NCBI GenBank assembly: GCA_037176725.1
Contig: JAZBRS010000059.1
Span: 9,101,001 to 9,165,000 of the forward strand
Direction of reading: 5' to 3'
Source: Posidonia oceanica
Lineage: Eukaryota > Streptophyta > Magnoliopsida > Alismatales > Posidoniaceae
Length of the DNA: 64,000 nucleotides
Made by a program: the position numbers and the translations under genes. Shown here piece after piece: positions 1-12,482 of this stretch. The notes under the pieces are model-generated. The model made no database searches. It worked only from the letters and a program-made list of their open reading frames with translations, and was not told the DNA's origin. Within the stretch, counting starts at the first letter, position 1. Each line of letters opens with the position of its first letter.

Positions 1-668
1 GTGGTGGTGGTGGTGGTGGTGTCTGAAGACTTGTGTGCATGCATGCTTGTCTGGTTTCTTTTAGTCCTCCATCATTCATGTGGAATCAACTTTTAGTGGT
101 TCTGTGACGGCTGTGATTGGCCGGTGTGTTCAAAAGGTTTGTTGATTCCTTGTGGACTTCCATGGATGTTGATTTCCTGGTTCAAGAATAATTCGGCAAG
201 AGGCCGGGTCTAGTGTGGAAGAATGCTTGGATTTATAGACCTGCACATATGTTTCGGTTGTTCGATTGGTATTGTAGATTGTTGTGTGAACACAAATAAT
301 TGATTCTAGTGCAGAAATTTGTTTTTAATCTCGATCATATGCGTGTCTTGTATATACAGTTCTTCAGTTAGTCCATGCATGCTTGGGTATGTCTCTGGTT
401 GTTGGCATGATGGTTTCTTTTCCATAGAACAATTACGTGGTAGTGGTTAGAGAGATTAGACAGCTCATCTTTGCTTCTGGTCTACACGCAAGGAAAATTC
501 AGAAAACAATCTAGCAGTATGGGGTGTTGCGTTTGAAGTTTACTTTTTTGCTGTGAATCTGTAAACTTTTTGGGGATTGTTACATTTTTAATTTGATATA
601 ATTTTGTCAAAGTTAATTTGGAACGAAGGAATAGAAATGGGTAACCAACTGATTATTACTTTTGGCAG

Positions 669-712
<44 letters not shown>

Positions 713-2342
713 GATGGGTAAAAATAAAATCAACAAAATCAAATTTTATGAAATATGTGGAAATATTTTAAAGTTTTATGATGCTGTACAAGTAGTAACT
801 AGTAACTGGAATTCTAGTTTTCCATGTCGTGGGATATTTCTTCTTTACTAAGAGGCTAAACCTGGACAATTAAAGACGTTTAAGTCCTACCAATTTTCCT
901 TTAACAAATATCTCCCAACTTATGACCATCAAAAGTTTACATAATTTTATGTGCTTTTATCCAAGAGTTGATTGTATATTTGTACTTGTAGGAAAGGATG
1001 ATTTGAATTAAAATAAGACAATAAGGGGCAAGTAGGTTACTAAATAAATACAGTGGAGAAAGTATATAACTACTTTGTCATCCATATTGAGGTAAATAAG
1101 ACATACATATAGAAGTTGTATTGCATTGGGATTGATAAACATATTAGTATGCAAAAAAGCAGCATTAACTATATCAGTCAAATGATAAAGAATCAAGTTG
1201 GAATTGATTTGCAGAATAAACTAGTTCTTGCTTCATCCTATCTAATCCACAATGACATATCAACCTGTAATGAAAAGGACATGAAATATTTACTACAAAA
1301 GAAATATCTTTCCCAAGTTTGTTAGAAATGAAAGGTACAGTAGCATCCATGTATAGTGAGAATAATGGAGAAAGTGCGAATCTTTCAAAACCCATAAGCG
1401 GTCTTAAAATCAGACTAACTGTTTATGCAAATATTCGATGTAATATTGCTCCCAAAAGGCAAAATGAAGTCTAATCAAGCCATGGGACAAATCTACAACA
1501 AGATGCACATTTATTGAAGATATAATCAGTGAAACTATTTAAGCATGATGAGTTACACTAGATGTAGGTCATGGAATCAAGTATACGTAACTTGCTAATA
1601 TTGCACTACTATGCATCACTTTATGCTTCTTCACTAGCGAAAGCATGTTAATCCACAAATTGATTTCATAACTTTGCTCTATATTCTGGTGCACAAGGTT
1701 TGCCACTTCGTGCTTAATAAGTAGTATCATAAGTAGTGGGTAGAAGAGATACTGGTTGTATAATGTGGGTGTGATTCCTTTTTCTCTCCGTTTTTTTCTG
1801 CTCTGTAATGGCCCAATAGGGACCGGTTGACTTTGGTTGGTCATGTGTGAGATGGATTTAAGCCCAACTTAGTTTTGTCTCAACAATGAGTCGGACCGAG
1901 TTGCAGTCCGAGCTCACTTGTTAACAAATCATGATCTGGACTATTGTGGCCTACGACCATAACGGAGTTTGGTTTCGATTCGGTTCAGTTTGAGCTTCGC
2001 CAAAATGAAACCATTAAAAATCAAAGGCGGTTGATTACAATCAAATGAATATCTACATTAGTTTAGTTTCGATTTTCTTAATTCGCATAGCTCATATCAA
2101 CATAGAAACATATATAGACACTCCATATTGAGTTTTAAGTTGGAGTTTAGAACTTCAAAATTAGAGGGTTAATTTGTTATGATTTGAAAGGTAATTAATA
2201 GATAGTTAACTTTGATTCACTATGGACACAAGACTGAATTTGCACCGGTTTGAGCTGGCAGAACCAAAACAAAAGTGAATTTGGAAAATCAATTATTTTG
2301 CTTAAGATGTGGATGTTCTTTGCGAACCTTGCATTTTAGGGA
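1..2342. other. Spacer with microsatellites, no gene recognised
   Basis: No reading frame here resembles a known protein. The longest are 60-91 codons and AT-rich. The stretch begins with a GTG trinucleotide run (1-20) and holds an (AC)n(AT)n microsatellite at 671-712. The first 600 bases are less AT-rich than the rest and could be an untranslated region or intron of a gene lying outside the window, but no splice or coding signal proves this. The right edge is where similarity to the Copia LTR begins. Confidence 0.5.
671..712. repeat. (AC)n(AT)n compound microsatellite
   Basis: About 14 AC units run directly into about 7 AT units. This is a simple sequence repeat that would be expected to vary in length between individuals. 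Confidence 0.95.
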
Positions 2343-3008
2343 GAGTCGCCGTCAAGAATTCTCAAAATTAAACTAAGGTCGGAAAAGATCCTTCTTTTAT
2401 ATTTCCAACACATGAGTCTCTCTCTCTCTCTCTCTCTTTCTCTCACTATCTCTCTCACACACACACACTCTCTCTCTCTATATATATATACACCTCAGTT
2501 CAGATGCATTTGACCTTATTTTGTTAAAATGAGATTTCGTGAGACATAACACTAATACGAATTCGCCACTGTCATGGTTTGATGTAATTTCGTATCAGCA
2601 TGGTATGATTCCTTAAATAGTTGTACTCATAATATTGACACAAATTATTATGTTGATGATACACTGACACTCGCATGCCACTAGATCATGATCTAATGGC
2701 CAAGATGAATCCAAAACATGGCCATCTGCATTTTAGCAAAATGCAGCCACCTGCATTAGAAGCTGTTTGTGTGTGTGTGTGTGTATAAACAGATTCTTTA
2801 CAAAAAATTTGTTCCACAACGGACGTCCGTGCGGATATCCACAAAACAACACCAATCATTTTAGTAGCAGAGTGGACGTCCGCAGAATCTTGCCAACAAT
2901 CCAGTAGCGGAGCAGACGTCAGTAAAACATGTTGTTGTCTTCCAGTAAGGAAATGGACATCCTCCCGGATGTCCGCAAGACTGTGTTGAAGTCAAAGCAC
3001 ATTCAACA
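2343..3008 (-). repeat. Copia 3' LTR (truncated)
   Basis: Bases 2343-2415 match 12717-12785, and 2785-3008 match 16230-16406, which are the two halves of the 5' LTR around the hAT insertion. The end at 3008 (TTCAACA) equals the end at 16406. Between the matching parts this copy holds about 350 extra bases that the other LTR lacks. They contain (CT)n, (AC)n, (TA)n and (GT)n runs and a perfect 9-bp hairpin (2726-2746). The matching part is rich in GACGTC-type palindromes. Confidence 0.8.
2416..2490. repeat. CT/AC/TA compound microsatellite
   Basis: CT, AC, CT and TA runs follow one another inside the truncated Copia LTR. The block is absent from the partner LTR, so it either expanded here or was lost there. 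Confidence 0.85.
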
Positions 3009-3062
3009 AATCTCTACCTTGACTGTGATAAGTCTCCATCTCTCTCTGCCAGATAGGCTATA

Positions 3063-3245
3063 TCATGTACTATGCAAGACAACCAAGTTTGCATAGTCTA
3101 TGAACTTGGTCAATGGAAGGGACTTTGTCATCATATTGGCTGGATTATCTGTTGTGCCAATTTTCTTCATAAGAATGTCTTCCTGTGTAATCACTTCACA
3201 TATGAAATGATATCTGACATTAATATGCATGCTTTGTCCTCTCAT
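3063..3245 (-). pseudogene. Copia pol fragment: end of RNase H
   Basis: The 60-residue minus-strand frame reads HINVRYHFICEV, then ENPANMMTK-type residues (here DNPANMMTKSLPLTKF). This is the conserved C-terminus of Copia RNase H (family form HIDVRYHF..ENPADMLTKPL). It lies just inside the 3' LTR, as expected. It is cut off from its reverse transcriptase (9327-9823) by the nested LTR element. It is a remnant and cannot encode a working enzyme. Confidence 0.85.
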
Positions 3246-3680
3246 GGTGCATCTGATTCTTTGTCAAATGAATGACACTTTGACTATCACAATGAACAAC
3301 AATCACCTTTTAGTTAGGACTAAATTCAGCAAATAAACCTCTCAACTACATAACCTCTTTAACTCCTTCTACTGTTGCCGCGTACTCTACCTCTGTACTA
3401 GATAGTACCATTGTGTTCTGTAACGTGGCCTTCTAACTAATTGCACATCTACCAACAAAAGATACATAACTTGTCATTGATCTTCTCACATGGTCGTCTA
3501 CATAGTTTGCATCAACATAGTCGACCAAACCTTACTCCTTCCAAATTCTAAAGAGACACCAATGGTACCACGCAAGTATCTCAAAATTCACTTTACTACT
3601 TGCCAATGCCTTTTGCCTGGATTAGACATATATCAGCCAACAACACTGATAGCTTGAGTAATGTCTGGATGAGTGCAAAT

Positions 3681-4823
3681 TATTAGGATTTTAGGGCTAG
3701 CTTCACTAAATGGGGTGAATAGTAAATTTAAGAAATATGCAGAATTTAAGTTCACTTTAAATATTTTCAAGCAATTAGCGAGTAAATGAGTAGAACAGAA
3801 GAGTTGAAACTTAAACAATAAACATGCAAAGAAGGAAATGAGAGAAATTGAAATACTCAGAGGATTTATAGTAGTTCAGCCTCCCTGGCTTAATCCACTC
3901 CTCGAGAACCCCTCGAGAGTTACCTTAAATCGATCTTGTTCCATGCCAAGATCTTACCGTTACACTATTGACGAACCCTCACCAAGCCCCGCAAAACCGC
4001 GATTACTTTTCTCACAACCGGAGAAGAACTTAAGCTAGAAACAAAAGATTACAACTCTTTTCAACTCTTTTCTATATCTCCCAAATCACTTTTGGCAAGG
4101 TGGAAAGGATGCTCTCTTACTTGGGAAATATCTCTAAAAGATAGGAATGAAATGCTTAAGAAGAATGATGTGAATGAAGCTCTACAAAGTGTGTTTGATG
4201 TGCAATAAGCTTGAAATTACCTCTCTTTCTGAACATAGGTTTAGGGGTGTCGTATTTATAGGAATGAGCTAATTTAGACATGTGTTAAACACCTATAAAT
4301 ACCTCTCTAACGTTCACTGACGGCTACTGATTTGGAATGCCGAAATAATTCGGTCGACCGAAAGTCACAACGATCGGATACTTCAGTATACCGAAATGTT
4401 TTTGGTGTGCCGAACGTATTCTCGGTTGTGAACATAGACAGCCCAGATTTCGGTATATTTTAAATATTCATTGTGCCGAAATGTCCTGTTTTAACCCTCT
4501 AATGAATGTAATCAATGAATGGTTTGTTTTGGGGCTAAGGTTATTTTCCTAAGGCACTATAGGAGTGTTTGGGAGATAATTATAAGTTCCTAGAATACAA
4601 CATATTACATTTTCATGACTTTTTAATTACATAGAACTTGGTCTCCAATCTTCAATATATTTAACTTGAATTGCCTTAATCTTCCTCATCATTTTCTTCT
4701 TTGCCAATTTTACCTTCTTCTTTTTCCATAGTTCATGAGAACTATTCTTTGACCTAATAAGAAGGTTAGCACACAAATATGTTTTGTTATCATCAAAACC
4801 GTGATGAGTCAATTTTGCCAATA
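3681..4823 (-). repeat. 3' LTR of nested gag-only element
   Basis: This 1143-bp repeat matches 8017-9144 along its whole length with scattered substitutions. It carries several CCGAA/TTCGG motifs (about 4335-4490), shared by the other LTR, that look like short promoter-type repeats. Its outer edge abuts the CAAAT target duplication. Confidence 0.92.
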
Positions 4824-6480
4824 ATCTCCTCCTTTTTTATGATGACAAAAACTACAAATATATCATAGCTATAGAAATGACTCCCCTTTAGGATCTACAT
4901 AAAGATATGTCAATAAAAACTCAATACTCCCCCTAACTATATGATAAGTTCAAAACATAGCTTTGGAAAACCTATCCCTATTCTTCTCCTCCTTTTTGTC
5001 ATAAGCAAAAAGAATGGAATGCACAAATCCAAAGAAATATAAGCAATACAAGAAAGAGCATTATCAAAAGGTAAATGATATTCAATAAGAATTATCAAAA
5101 ACATCTTTATAAGGCAAATGATATTTAATAGGCATCCAAATCAATTTTTTATAAGATTTTCAATAAAAATCATTATCTTCAAAAGGTAGCAGATATACAA
5201 TAAACATCCAAATCAAATTTTTTTTATAAGATTTTCAATAAAAATAATCAAAATCATCTTCAAAAGGTAACTTATATACAATAAACATCCAAATAAGATT
5301 TTCAATAAAAATAATCAAAATCATCTTCAAAATGTAACTTATATACAATAAGCATCCAAATCAACTTTTTATATATGAAAAATATTCAATAAGAATCAAT
5401 ACAATCAAAATCTTTTTTATTCAATCAAAAATCAACTTTATATGAGATATTCAATCAAAATTAACTTCATATGATAAGTGATATGCATGAATATCAATTT
5501 CATATGGCAAAATCAAATTTTATAAGATACCAAATGTTAGATCTATACCAGTTTGTTAGATCATTGGGCATCAATATCAATTTTTATTTGAAACATGTTC
5601 AATCATAAACATTGTGAAGAATAAATAATATTCAATAAGCATCAAAATTAAGATAGTCAAAAAAAAAATTATGGTAAGCTCCCTCTTACACCAATCATGG
5701 GTAAAGAAAAAATTTAGATATTCAATATACTCTTCCTATCAACAAGCATGGGTAAAGAAAATTTTTCATAAAACTCTCCCTTTCAACTAGCATGTGTAAA
5801 AAGAATAGTTCAATAAAAAATCTATACACATCATAGCAAAATATGTATCATTGAAAACATAGGCATAAACTCAAACTTCAAGTAGTAATTTCAATAACAT
5901 CATGAGTAATAATATATAGTCTTGAAAAACTCTCATTTCCCTTTTTTTTATGAGTAAAAATATATGACCAGATATCAACATCATTATGATAGAGAATTTA
6001 ATTAGTCTATAATCCAAACGTGATAAAAAAAAATATAGCACTATAGCCCGTACTAAGATAATATATGTTAATCAAGTACAATCACATAATATTTCTTCAT
6101 TTGGTTAAATGATGTATATAATGATTCAAAAAATTTATCAAAGACATAAGATACCAATAATCAATATGATCATAAGTCATGGTTAACATTTCAAATAATT
6201 ATTGCAAGAAATCAATAATTTGTTTTTGAATCAAAAAATTGATTCAAACTGCCAGATGTTTCGACAAACCAAAGAAATTCGACAGACCGAAATCTGGGTC
6301 AGTCCATATTTTCAATAAAAGTATAAATTGTTGGATTTATAATTAAAATCATGTAAAATCATGATAAATTAATTGAGTGAAATTCCATCCAAATAATTTC
6401 ATTAATCTATAAATTTAAAATATCCTTTTTAATGAGATTTCTAATATTTGTCAATGATTAATAGTCCCATGTTCCTTCTC
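4824..6480. other. AT-rich interior of the gag-only element, with tandem repeats
   Basis: No coding similarity is visible here, where a complete Copia element would have pol. Between about 5100 and 5370 a unit of roughly 83 bp (containing ATACAATAAACATCCAAAT) is repeated three times or more with drift. Shorter pieces of the same phrase recur to about 5650. The minus-strand polypurine tract for plus-strand priming lies at the left edge (4824-4838). Confidence 0.6.
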
Positions 6481-6493
6481 CTTTTTGGAGAAA

Positions 6494-8015
6494 TCAAGTA
6501 CTTGGAACAAAAAGAGATTTTGGTACCCACTTTATTTTGGGTCCAAAAGGGTCAGTCTTAGGAATCATATTATTTCTCATTTTGGGGATCCATTTTCCTC
6601 TTTCTACTTTCTTAATAACAAATTCATATTTTTCATCATTTTTAGCTTTAACAAATCCATTTTCATATGGAATAACATTTCTAGACACAATTTCACTTCT
6701 AAGTTTTCTTTCATCAAAAGTTTTCCTCTTATATGTAAGTTTACTAACATCATTAAGCAAATTTTCACTTTTGAACTTTAACGATGCAATGTCATTTTCT
6801 AAAACATCAATTCTACCTCTCATGATATTCAATTCATTTTTCAAGTTATCATTTTCTATTTCAAATGCTTTAATTATTCTTATTTCTCAATTCATCATTT
6901 TCATTTGAGATCAATTCTTTTTCAAAAGATATATCCAAAAAACTTTTGTTTATACCTTTGCATTTAGCATTCAAATATCTATATTTCAAATAAAGCTCAT
7001 TAAAAACATCAAGTAATTCATCCATAGAAAAATCTTCAATATTGTTTAAAGATGATACCTCATTAGTTTTTGCCATGAAACACGAGTAAGCAACTTCCCC
7101 ATCAGATGATGATTCTTCACTATCATCCCATGTTGCTTGAAAAGCCTTCTTTTTCTTGACTTTTCTTTCGTTCTTTTTGTTCTTCTTTTGAACTTTTCAT
7201 TCATTTAAGAAATCCTTCAACTTGTGAGTTATAAGAGCAAGATCTTCCTCATTCAAATCATTCAAATCATTCAACTCGATCGAGACATTAAGGACAATAC
7301 TCTTCTTCTTGGGAATAACTTCAAATTCCTTCCCTTTCATTTGGACTTCATATGAAGTAAGATTTCCAATGAAATCTTCAAGAGAATATGTTGAGAGATC
7401 CTTTGCTTCCTCGATTGTGGTGGTCTTATTCTCCTAATCCAGAGTAAGAGATTTAAGTATTTCTCTAACTAAATCATTCTAATAATAACTTTTACGAGGA
7501 AATTGCAAATTGATAGTAATCTCACTAAATCTTGTAAACATATCACCAATAGATTCATAATGTTGCATTTTAAACATTTCATACTTATGAATAAGCATAT
7601 TAATTCTTGTTTCTTTTACTTGGTTTGTTTCCTCATGAGTAACTTCTAAAATATGCCATGTATCATGAGAAGTACTACAATTAGAAATTTGATTAAATTG
7701 TTCTTCATTTATAACACAAAACAAAGTATTTAATTCCTTAGCATCTAATGTTAGCTAGATTCGTTTCATTTTTATTCCATTCATTATAACTCTTCTTACT
7801 AGGAATATATCCATTTCTAACAATATTCCACAAATCAAGATAATTGATTTAAGATAAATTTGCATTCTATATTTCCAATAATTATAATTTGTGCCATCCA
7901 AAAATGCTGGTCTATAAAAACTTTGACCCTCAACAATGCTAGTGTTAAATGAACAAGAAGCCATATCTAGAAGATGGTTAAATCTTATCCTAGATGAATA
8001 AGGCTCAGATACCAA
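6494..8015 (-). pseudogene. Copia-type gag remnant (UBN2-like) with coiled-coil tail
   Basis: Read from right to left, three blocks follow one another in different frames. At 7755-8015 is an N-terminal gag block with FLDGTNYNYWKYRMQIYL, the usual DGTNYxxWK signature. At 7479-7724 is a UBN2-type block with residues such as ETRINMLIHKYEMFKM. At 6494-7076 is a charged, coiled-coil stretch with the NNIEDFSMDELLDVFNEL segment and the closing GPKIKWVPK motif. That motif normally precedes the protease/integrase region of Copia polyproteins. Stops and frameshifts separate the blocks, so this copy is dead. I see no intact CCHC zinc knuckle. After the WVPK motif the sequence becomes AT-rich repeat, so pol is missing and not just decayed. 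Confidence 0.75.
8002..8014 (-). other. Primer-binding site (initiator tRNA-Met type)
   Basis: On the minus strand this reads TGGTATCTGAGCC, two bases inside the 5' LTR. It differs at one position from the usual Copia primer site TGGTATCAGAGC. It fixes the element's orientation. Confidence 0.8.
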
Positions 8016-8016
8016 C

Positions 8017-9144
8017 TGCTAGGATTTTATGACTTCACTAGAGGAGGTGAATAGTGAATTTAAGAAATATGCAGAATTTAAGTTCATTTTAAATATTTTC
8101 AAGCAACTAGCAAGTAAATGAGTAGAACAGTGGAGTTGAAACTTAAACAATAAACATGCAAAGAAGGAGATGAGAGAAATTGAAATACTCAGAGGATTTA
8201 TAGTGGTTCAGTCTCCTCAGCTTAATCCACTCCTCGAGAACCCCTCGAGAGTTACCTCAAAACCGATCTTGTTCCAGGCCAAGATCTTGCCGTTACACCC
8301 TTGACGAACCCTCACCAAGTCCCGCAAAACCGCGGTTCCTTTTCTCACAACCGGAGAAGAACTTAAGCTAGAAACAAAAGATTACAACTCTTTTCTATAT
8401 CTTCCAAATCACTTTTGGCAATGTGAAAAGGATGCTCTCTTGCTTGGAAAAGATCTCTAAAAGATAGGAATGAAATGCTTAAGGAGAATGATGTGAATGA
8501 AACTCTACAAAGTGTGTTTGATGAGCAATAAGCTTGGAATTACTTCTTTTTCTGAAAAAAGGTTTAGGAGTGTCATATTTATAGGAATGAGCTAATTTAG
8601 ACATGTGTTAAACACTTATAAATACCTCTCTAACGTTCACTAACGGCTACTGATTCGGAATGCCGAAATAATTCGATCGACCGAAAGTCACAACGGTCGG
8701 ATACTTCAGTATACCAAAATGTTTTCGGTGTGCCGAACGTATTCTCAGTTGTGAACATAGACAGCCTAGCTTTCGGTATATCGAAAATATTTGGTATGCC
8801 GAAATGCCCTATTTTAGCCCTATAATGATGTAATCAATGAATTGTTTATTTTGGACTAAGGCTATTTTCCTAAGGCACTATGGGGATGTTTAGGAGATAA
8901 TTACAAGTTCCTAAAATACAACATATTACATTTTCATGACCCTTTAATTACATAGAACTTGGTATCTAATCTTCAATATATTTAACTTGAATTGCCTTGA
9001 TCTTCCCCATCAATTTCTTCTTTGCCAATTTTACATTCTTCTTTTTCCAAAGTTCATGAGAACTCTTCTTTGACCTAATAAGAATGTTAGCACATAAATT
9101 TATTTTATTATCATTAAAACCGAAATGATGCAATTTTGCCAACA
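8017..9144 (-). repeat. 5' LTR of nested gag-only element
   Basis: This 1128-bp repeat starts with TG and ends with CA and is the partner of 3681-4823. It holds the same CCGAA-type motifs (about 8655-8810). The better-preserved termini of this copy define the LTR edges. Confidence 0.92.
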
Positions 9145-12100
9145 CAAATTATGGCATACATAATGCTCTCAACTGCACTAGAATAAGGAACTCATGATGA
9201 GTACTCGTGAGAACCTAGTGGAATCTTTTCACTTTTGGCATCTGACATACCAACATGCTCCAACACCTTTAGCAAGTAGCTCTGTTGACTCAAGTACATC
9301 TTTTCAGCACTCTAATCTCTATATATCTACATGCTAAGAATTTTCTTTGCTGGTCCTAAATTTTTCATCTCAAATTCTCCGCTCAATAATGTTTTCAATC
9401 TGTTTATTTCAGAATTGTCTTTAACTGCAATCAATAGATCATCAACATAAAGTAGCAAATAAATAAAGGAACCATTGTTTAACTTTTTCAAGTGAGCACA
9501 AACATCATATTTGCTCTTGTTAAATCCCTGTGTAAGCATAAAAGATTTGAATTTCTTGTACTACTATCTTGGAGATCGCTTTAACCCATATAAAGATTTC
9601 TTCAACAGGCAAACATGATTTTCCTTTCCTTCAACTACAAAACCCTTAGGTTGCTGCATGTATATCTACTCCTCAAGTTCTCCTCGCAATAACTCAAGAA
9701 GGTTGTTTTCACATCTAATTGCTCCAACTCCAAATTATTCCTTACAACTATAGTTAGCAAAACTTGAATGGAGGTGTGCTTCACAACAAGTGAGAAGATA
9801 TCATTATAGTTAATACCTTTCATCTGACTAAAGTCTTTACCAACTAGCCTTGCATTGTACCCTGCATCAATAACTCCTAATATGCCTTCTTTTCTCTTGA
9901 AGCCCCATTTGCAACCAATAACTTTCTATCCCTTTGGATAAGTCACCAAATCTCATGTTTGATTTTTGTGAAGAGATTCCATCTCTTCATTCATTGCTAT
10001 CAACCACTCTGTGGTCTTTTGTAATGAAATAGTTTCTGAAAAACTACTTAGTTCTCCAGTATCACAAGTTTCTTCAGCCACTGATAAGACATGTGCAAAT
10101 GCCAAATCTACATATCTAGAAGATTGCCTGATCACCCTACGTTCATGTCTATTTGCAAGGCAATCGTCTTCTTCTATTGCAATTTCTTCTTGTTCATCTT
10201 CTAAATCAAGGAAGTGGTCAATATATGATTGTGCTAGATTATGAGGATCTACCTCGAGCTCCATCTTCTCGCCAGTACTCACATCTATGTCTGCATTAGA
10301 AGAACTAACAGCAGAATTTGTCATGGAAGACAACGTAACAAATTCATTGAATATAACATTTTTCTCAATCATTAAATTTACTGATTTAGGATTTAAACAC
10401 CATGATCTATATCCCTTCACCCCAGAGGTATAACCAACAAAAATGCATTTTATAGATCTAGGTTCCAATTTTCATTGATTTACATGTGCACAAGTAGGAC
10501 ATCCAAAAATTTTCAAATTTGAATATTTAGGAGGGTGGCCAGACCAGACCTCTTCTGGTGTTTTGCTATTTATGGCTGATGAGGGAGATCTATTGACCAG
10601 ATATGTTGTTGTACCAACTACTTTTGCCCAAAAATCCTTTGACAAACTAGCATTCAGCAACATGCATTGAGCTCTCTCCAGTAGTGCTCTGTTCATGCGC
10701 TCTACCACTCCATTTTGCTATGGTGTGTATCCCACAGTTTGATGTCTAACAATGCCTTTATTTTTGCAGAACTCATCAAACTTAGAAGAACAAAACTCAA
10801 TGCCTTCTCAATTAATGTCTTCCATTGTTTAAATTGTTTGATCACTTCATCCTCGGATTTAATAATATAAATCCAAACCTTCCTAGAGTAATCATCAATA
10901 AAGGTCAACATGTATCTTGCACCACCTTTAAAGGGAACTTGGGAAGGGCCCCATAAGTTAGAATGATTGTAATTCAATGTACCTTTGGTTCTATGCTTAG
11001 TCACACCAAAACTAACACGTTTTTATTTGCCAAAAATGCAATGTTCACAGAAATCCAATTGACCTATGCTCTGACCATCAAGAAGTCCTCTTTTCTGAGA
11101 GTAGTCATATCCTTCTTGCTCATGTGTCCCAATCTAAGATGTCATAGCTTGGAACGATATGCCTCTAATGATGAAACGGTAGTAAATGTTGCAACACTTG
11201 TAGCTGTACTTCCCTGTAAGATGTAGAGAGTTCATGATCTCTTTGCTGACATGACACAATGACTATCTTTGGTGACTATCAATACTCCATCTTCGGCCGA
11301 GTACTTGCACCAATTTGCTTCCAACGTGCCAAGGGAGATGAGATTTTTAGCCATATCTGGAATATAACGGACATCTTTCAAAGCAACCATCGTCCCATTC
11401 TACATCTTCACCTCAATCATGCCTATTCCAACAGTTTTGAACTGTGAATCGTTTCCCATTAACACAACTCTACTTACAACAGGTCAATAGGTAGAGAACT
11501 CATTCCTGTTAGAAGACATGTGGTATGTACACCCCAAGTCTAAGATCTAGTCATCTTTTGATCTGCATGGGTTAGCGGCCATAAATACGTAACCACGATC
11601 TGAGCATTCTATCTCCACATAACTCGCCTTTGCAGATTCCTCCCAGGACTTGCTAGGTTGACTTTTCTTATGTTCTTTGCCTTTATCCTTGTTTTGAAGT
11701 TTCCAATAATCATCTATGACATGTCCTTTCTTCTTACAATAGTTACAAAATTTGCTCTTTCTTTTAGACTTTCCTCTGTTACCCTTTGATTTGTTTGGTG
11801 AATTTCATTCCATGTTTCTGTTCCTATCATTCAGCGCTTCAGCCTTCCCATCACTGGCAGTAGCATTAGTTAATTTCTTCTTTTGAGAATAGGAATAACT
11901 TAACGTCATCCATTAATTTTTCTTCTTTGCCATATATGAAAGTTTCTATAAAATGCTTGTAAAAGGGTGGTAATGAACATAGCAATAATGTTTACAAAAA
12001 TAAAATAGCAATAACAGAGCCTAATTTTCACTCTCGATTTTAATATCCACATTTTCTAAGTCCATAATTATATAATTGAACTCATCAAAATGAGATTTTA

Positions 12101-12482
12101 TAGATGTACCTTCGGCCATACGTAGCATGAATAATTGTTGCTTCAATAATAATCAATTCAGGAGAGTCTTCGTCATGAAGAGAGATTCCAACTTCTACCA
12201 AAGGCTTGCTGCAGTATTTTCATGTGTGACCTCTCGAAGAACATCATTTGACAAGCACAGTTGTATACTCATCAAGGCCTTCTCGTCCATCTCCTCCTTC
12301 TCGTCTTCACTCATCGATTCTGGCATATTTCAATGCCTTCGACACACCTTACTGAACCAGAACAATGCACATCTTAATCTGCCATAGAACAAAGTTGACA
12401 TTCCGATCATACTTCTCAATCTCAAGTTTTACTGTCATCCTCGAGAGCAAACCGAGAACCGTAACAGATGGCTCTCATACCA
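9145..12482 (-). pseudogene. Copia gag-pol remnant (gag, integrase, reverse transcriptase)
   Basis: Minus-strand fragments in order: gag near 12000-12400 (SIKSHFDEFNYIIMDLE type); zinc knuckle at about 11710-11757, reading CNYCKKKGH then IDDY, so the last zinc ligand Cys is replaced by Tyr; integrase core and C-terminus at 10472-11004 (DDYSRKVWIY, then MVERMNRALLERAQCMLLNA, then NLKIFGCPTCAHV); a linker (9953-10468); RT N-terminal block with LEQLDVKTTFL (9635-9823); and RT with YVDD at about 9438-9449 (9327-9539). The order gag-IN-RT-RNaseH is diagnostic for Copia, and the integrase phrases are of the TNT1-94 (Tork) kind. Many stops and frameshifts make it non-functional. Confidence 0.9.
12470..12482 (-). 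other. Copia primer-binding site
   Basis: On the minus strand this reads TGGTATGAGAGCC, one base from the usual TGGTATCAGAGC. It is separated by seven bases from the LTR edge at 12490. Confidence 0.75.

Larger units (their letters stand above)
3681..9144 (-). mobile_element. Gag-only (TR-GAG-like) LTR retrotransposon nested in Copia pol
   Basis: Two similar LTRs (3681-4823 and 8017-9144) bound a 3.2-kb interior. The element is flanked by the 5-bp duplication CAAAT (3676-3680 and 9145-9149), and joining the flanks restores the host Copia sequence. LTR ends are TG..CA in the right copy and mutated to TA..TA in the left copy. A PBS matching initiator tRNA-Met lies inside the 5' LTR, and a purine-rich tract (on the minus strand, 4824-4838) lies inside the 3' LTR. 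The interior encodes gag-like segments and a coiled-coil region, but I see no protease, integrase, reverse transcriptase or RNase H. It must have moved with enzymes supplied by another Copia element. Confidence 0.9.

Noticed and set aside
5100..5650. CRISPR-like array of regular repeats
   Set aside because: The repeats are adjacent and degenerate without unique spacers, in a plant retroelement.
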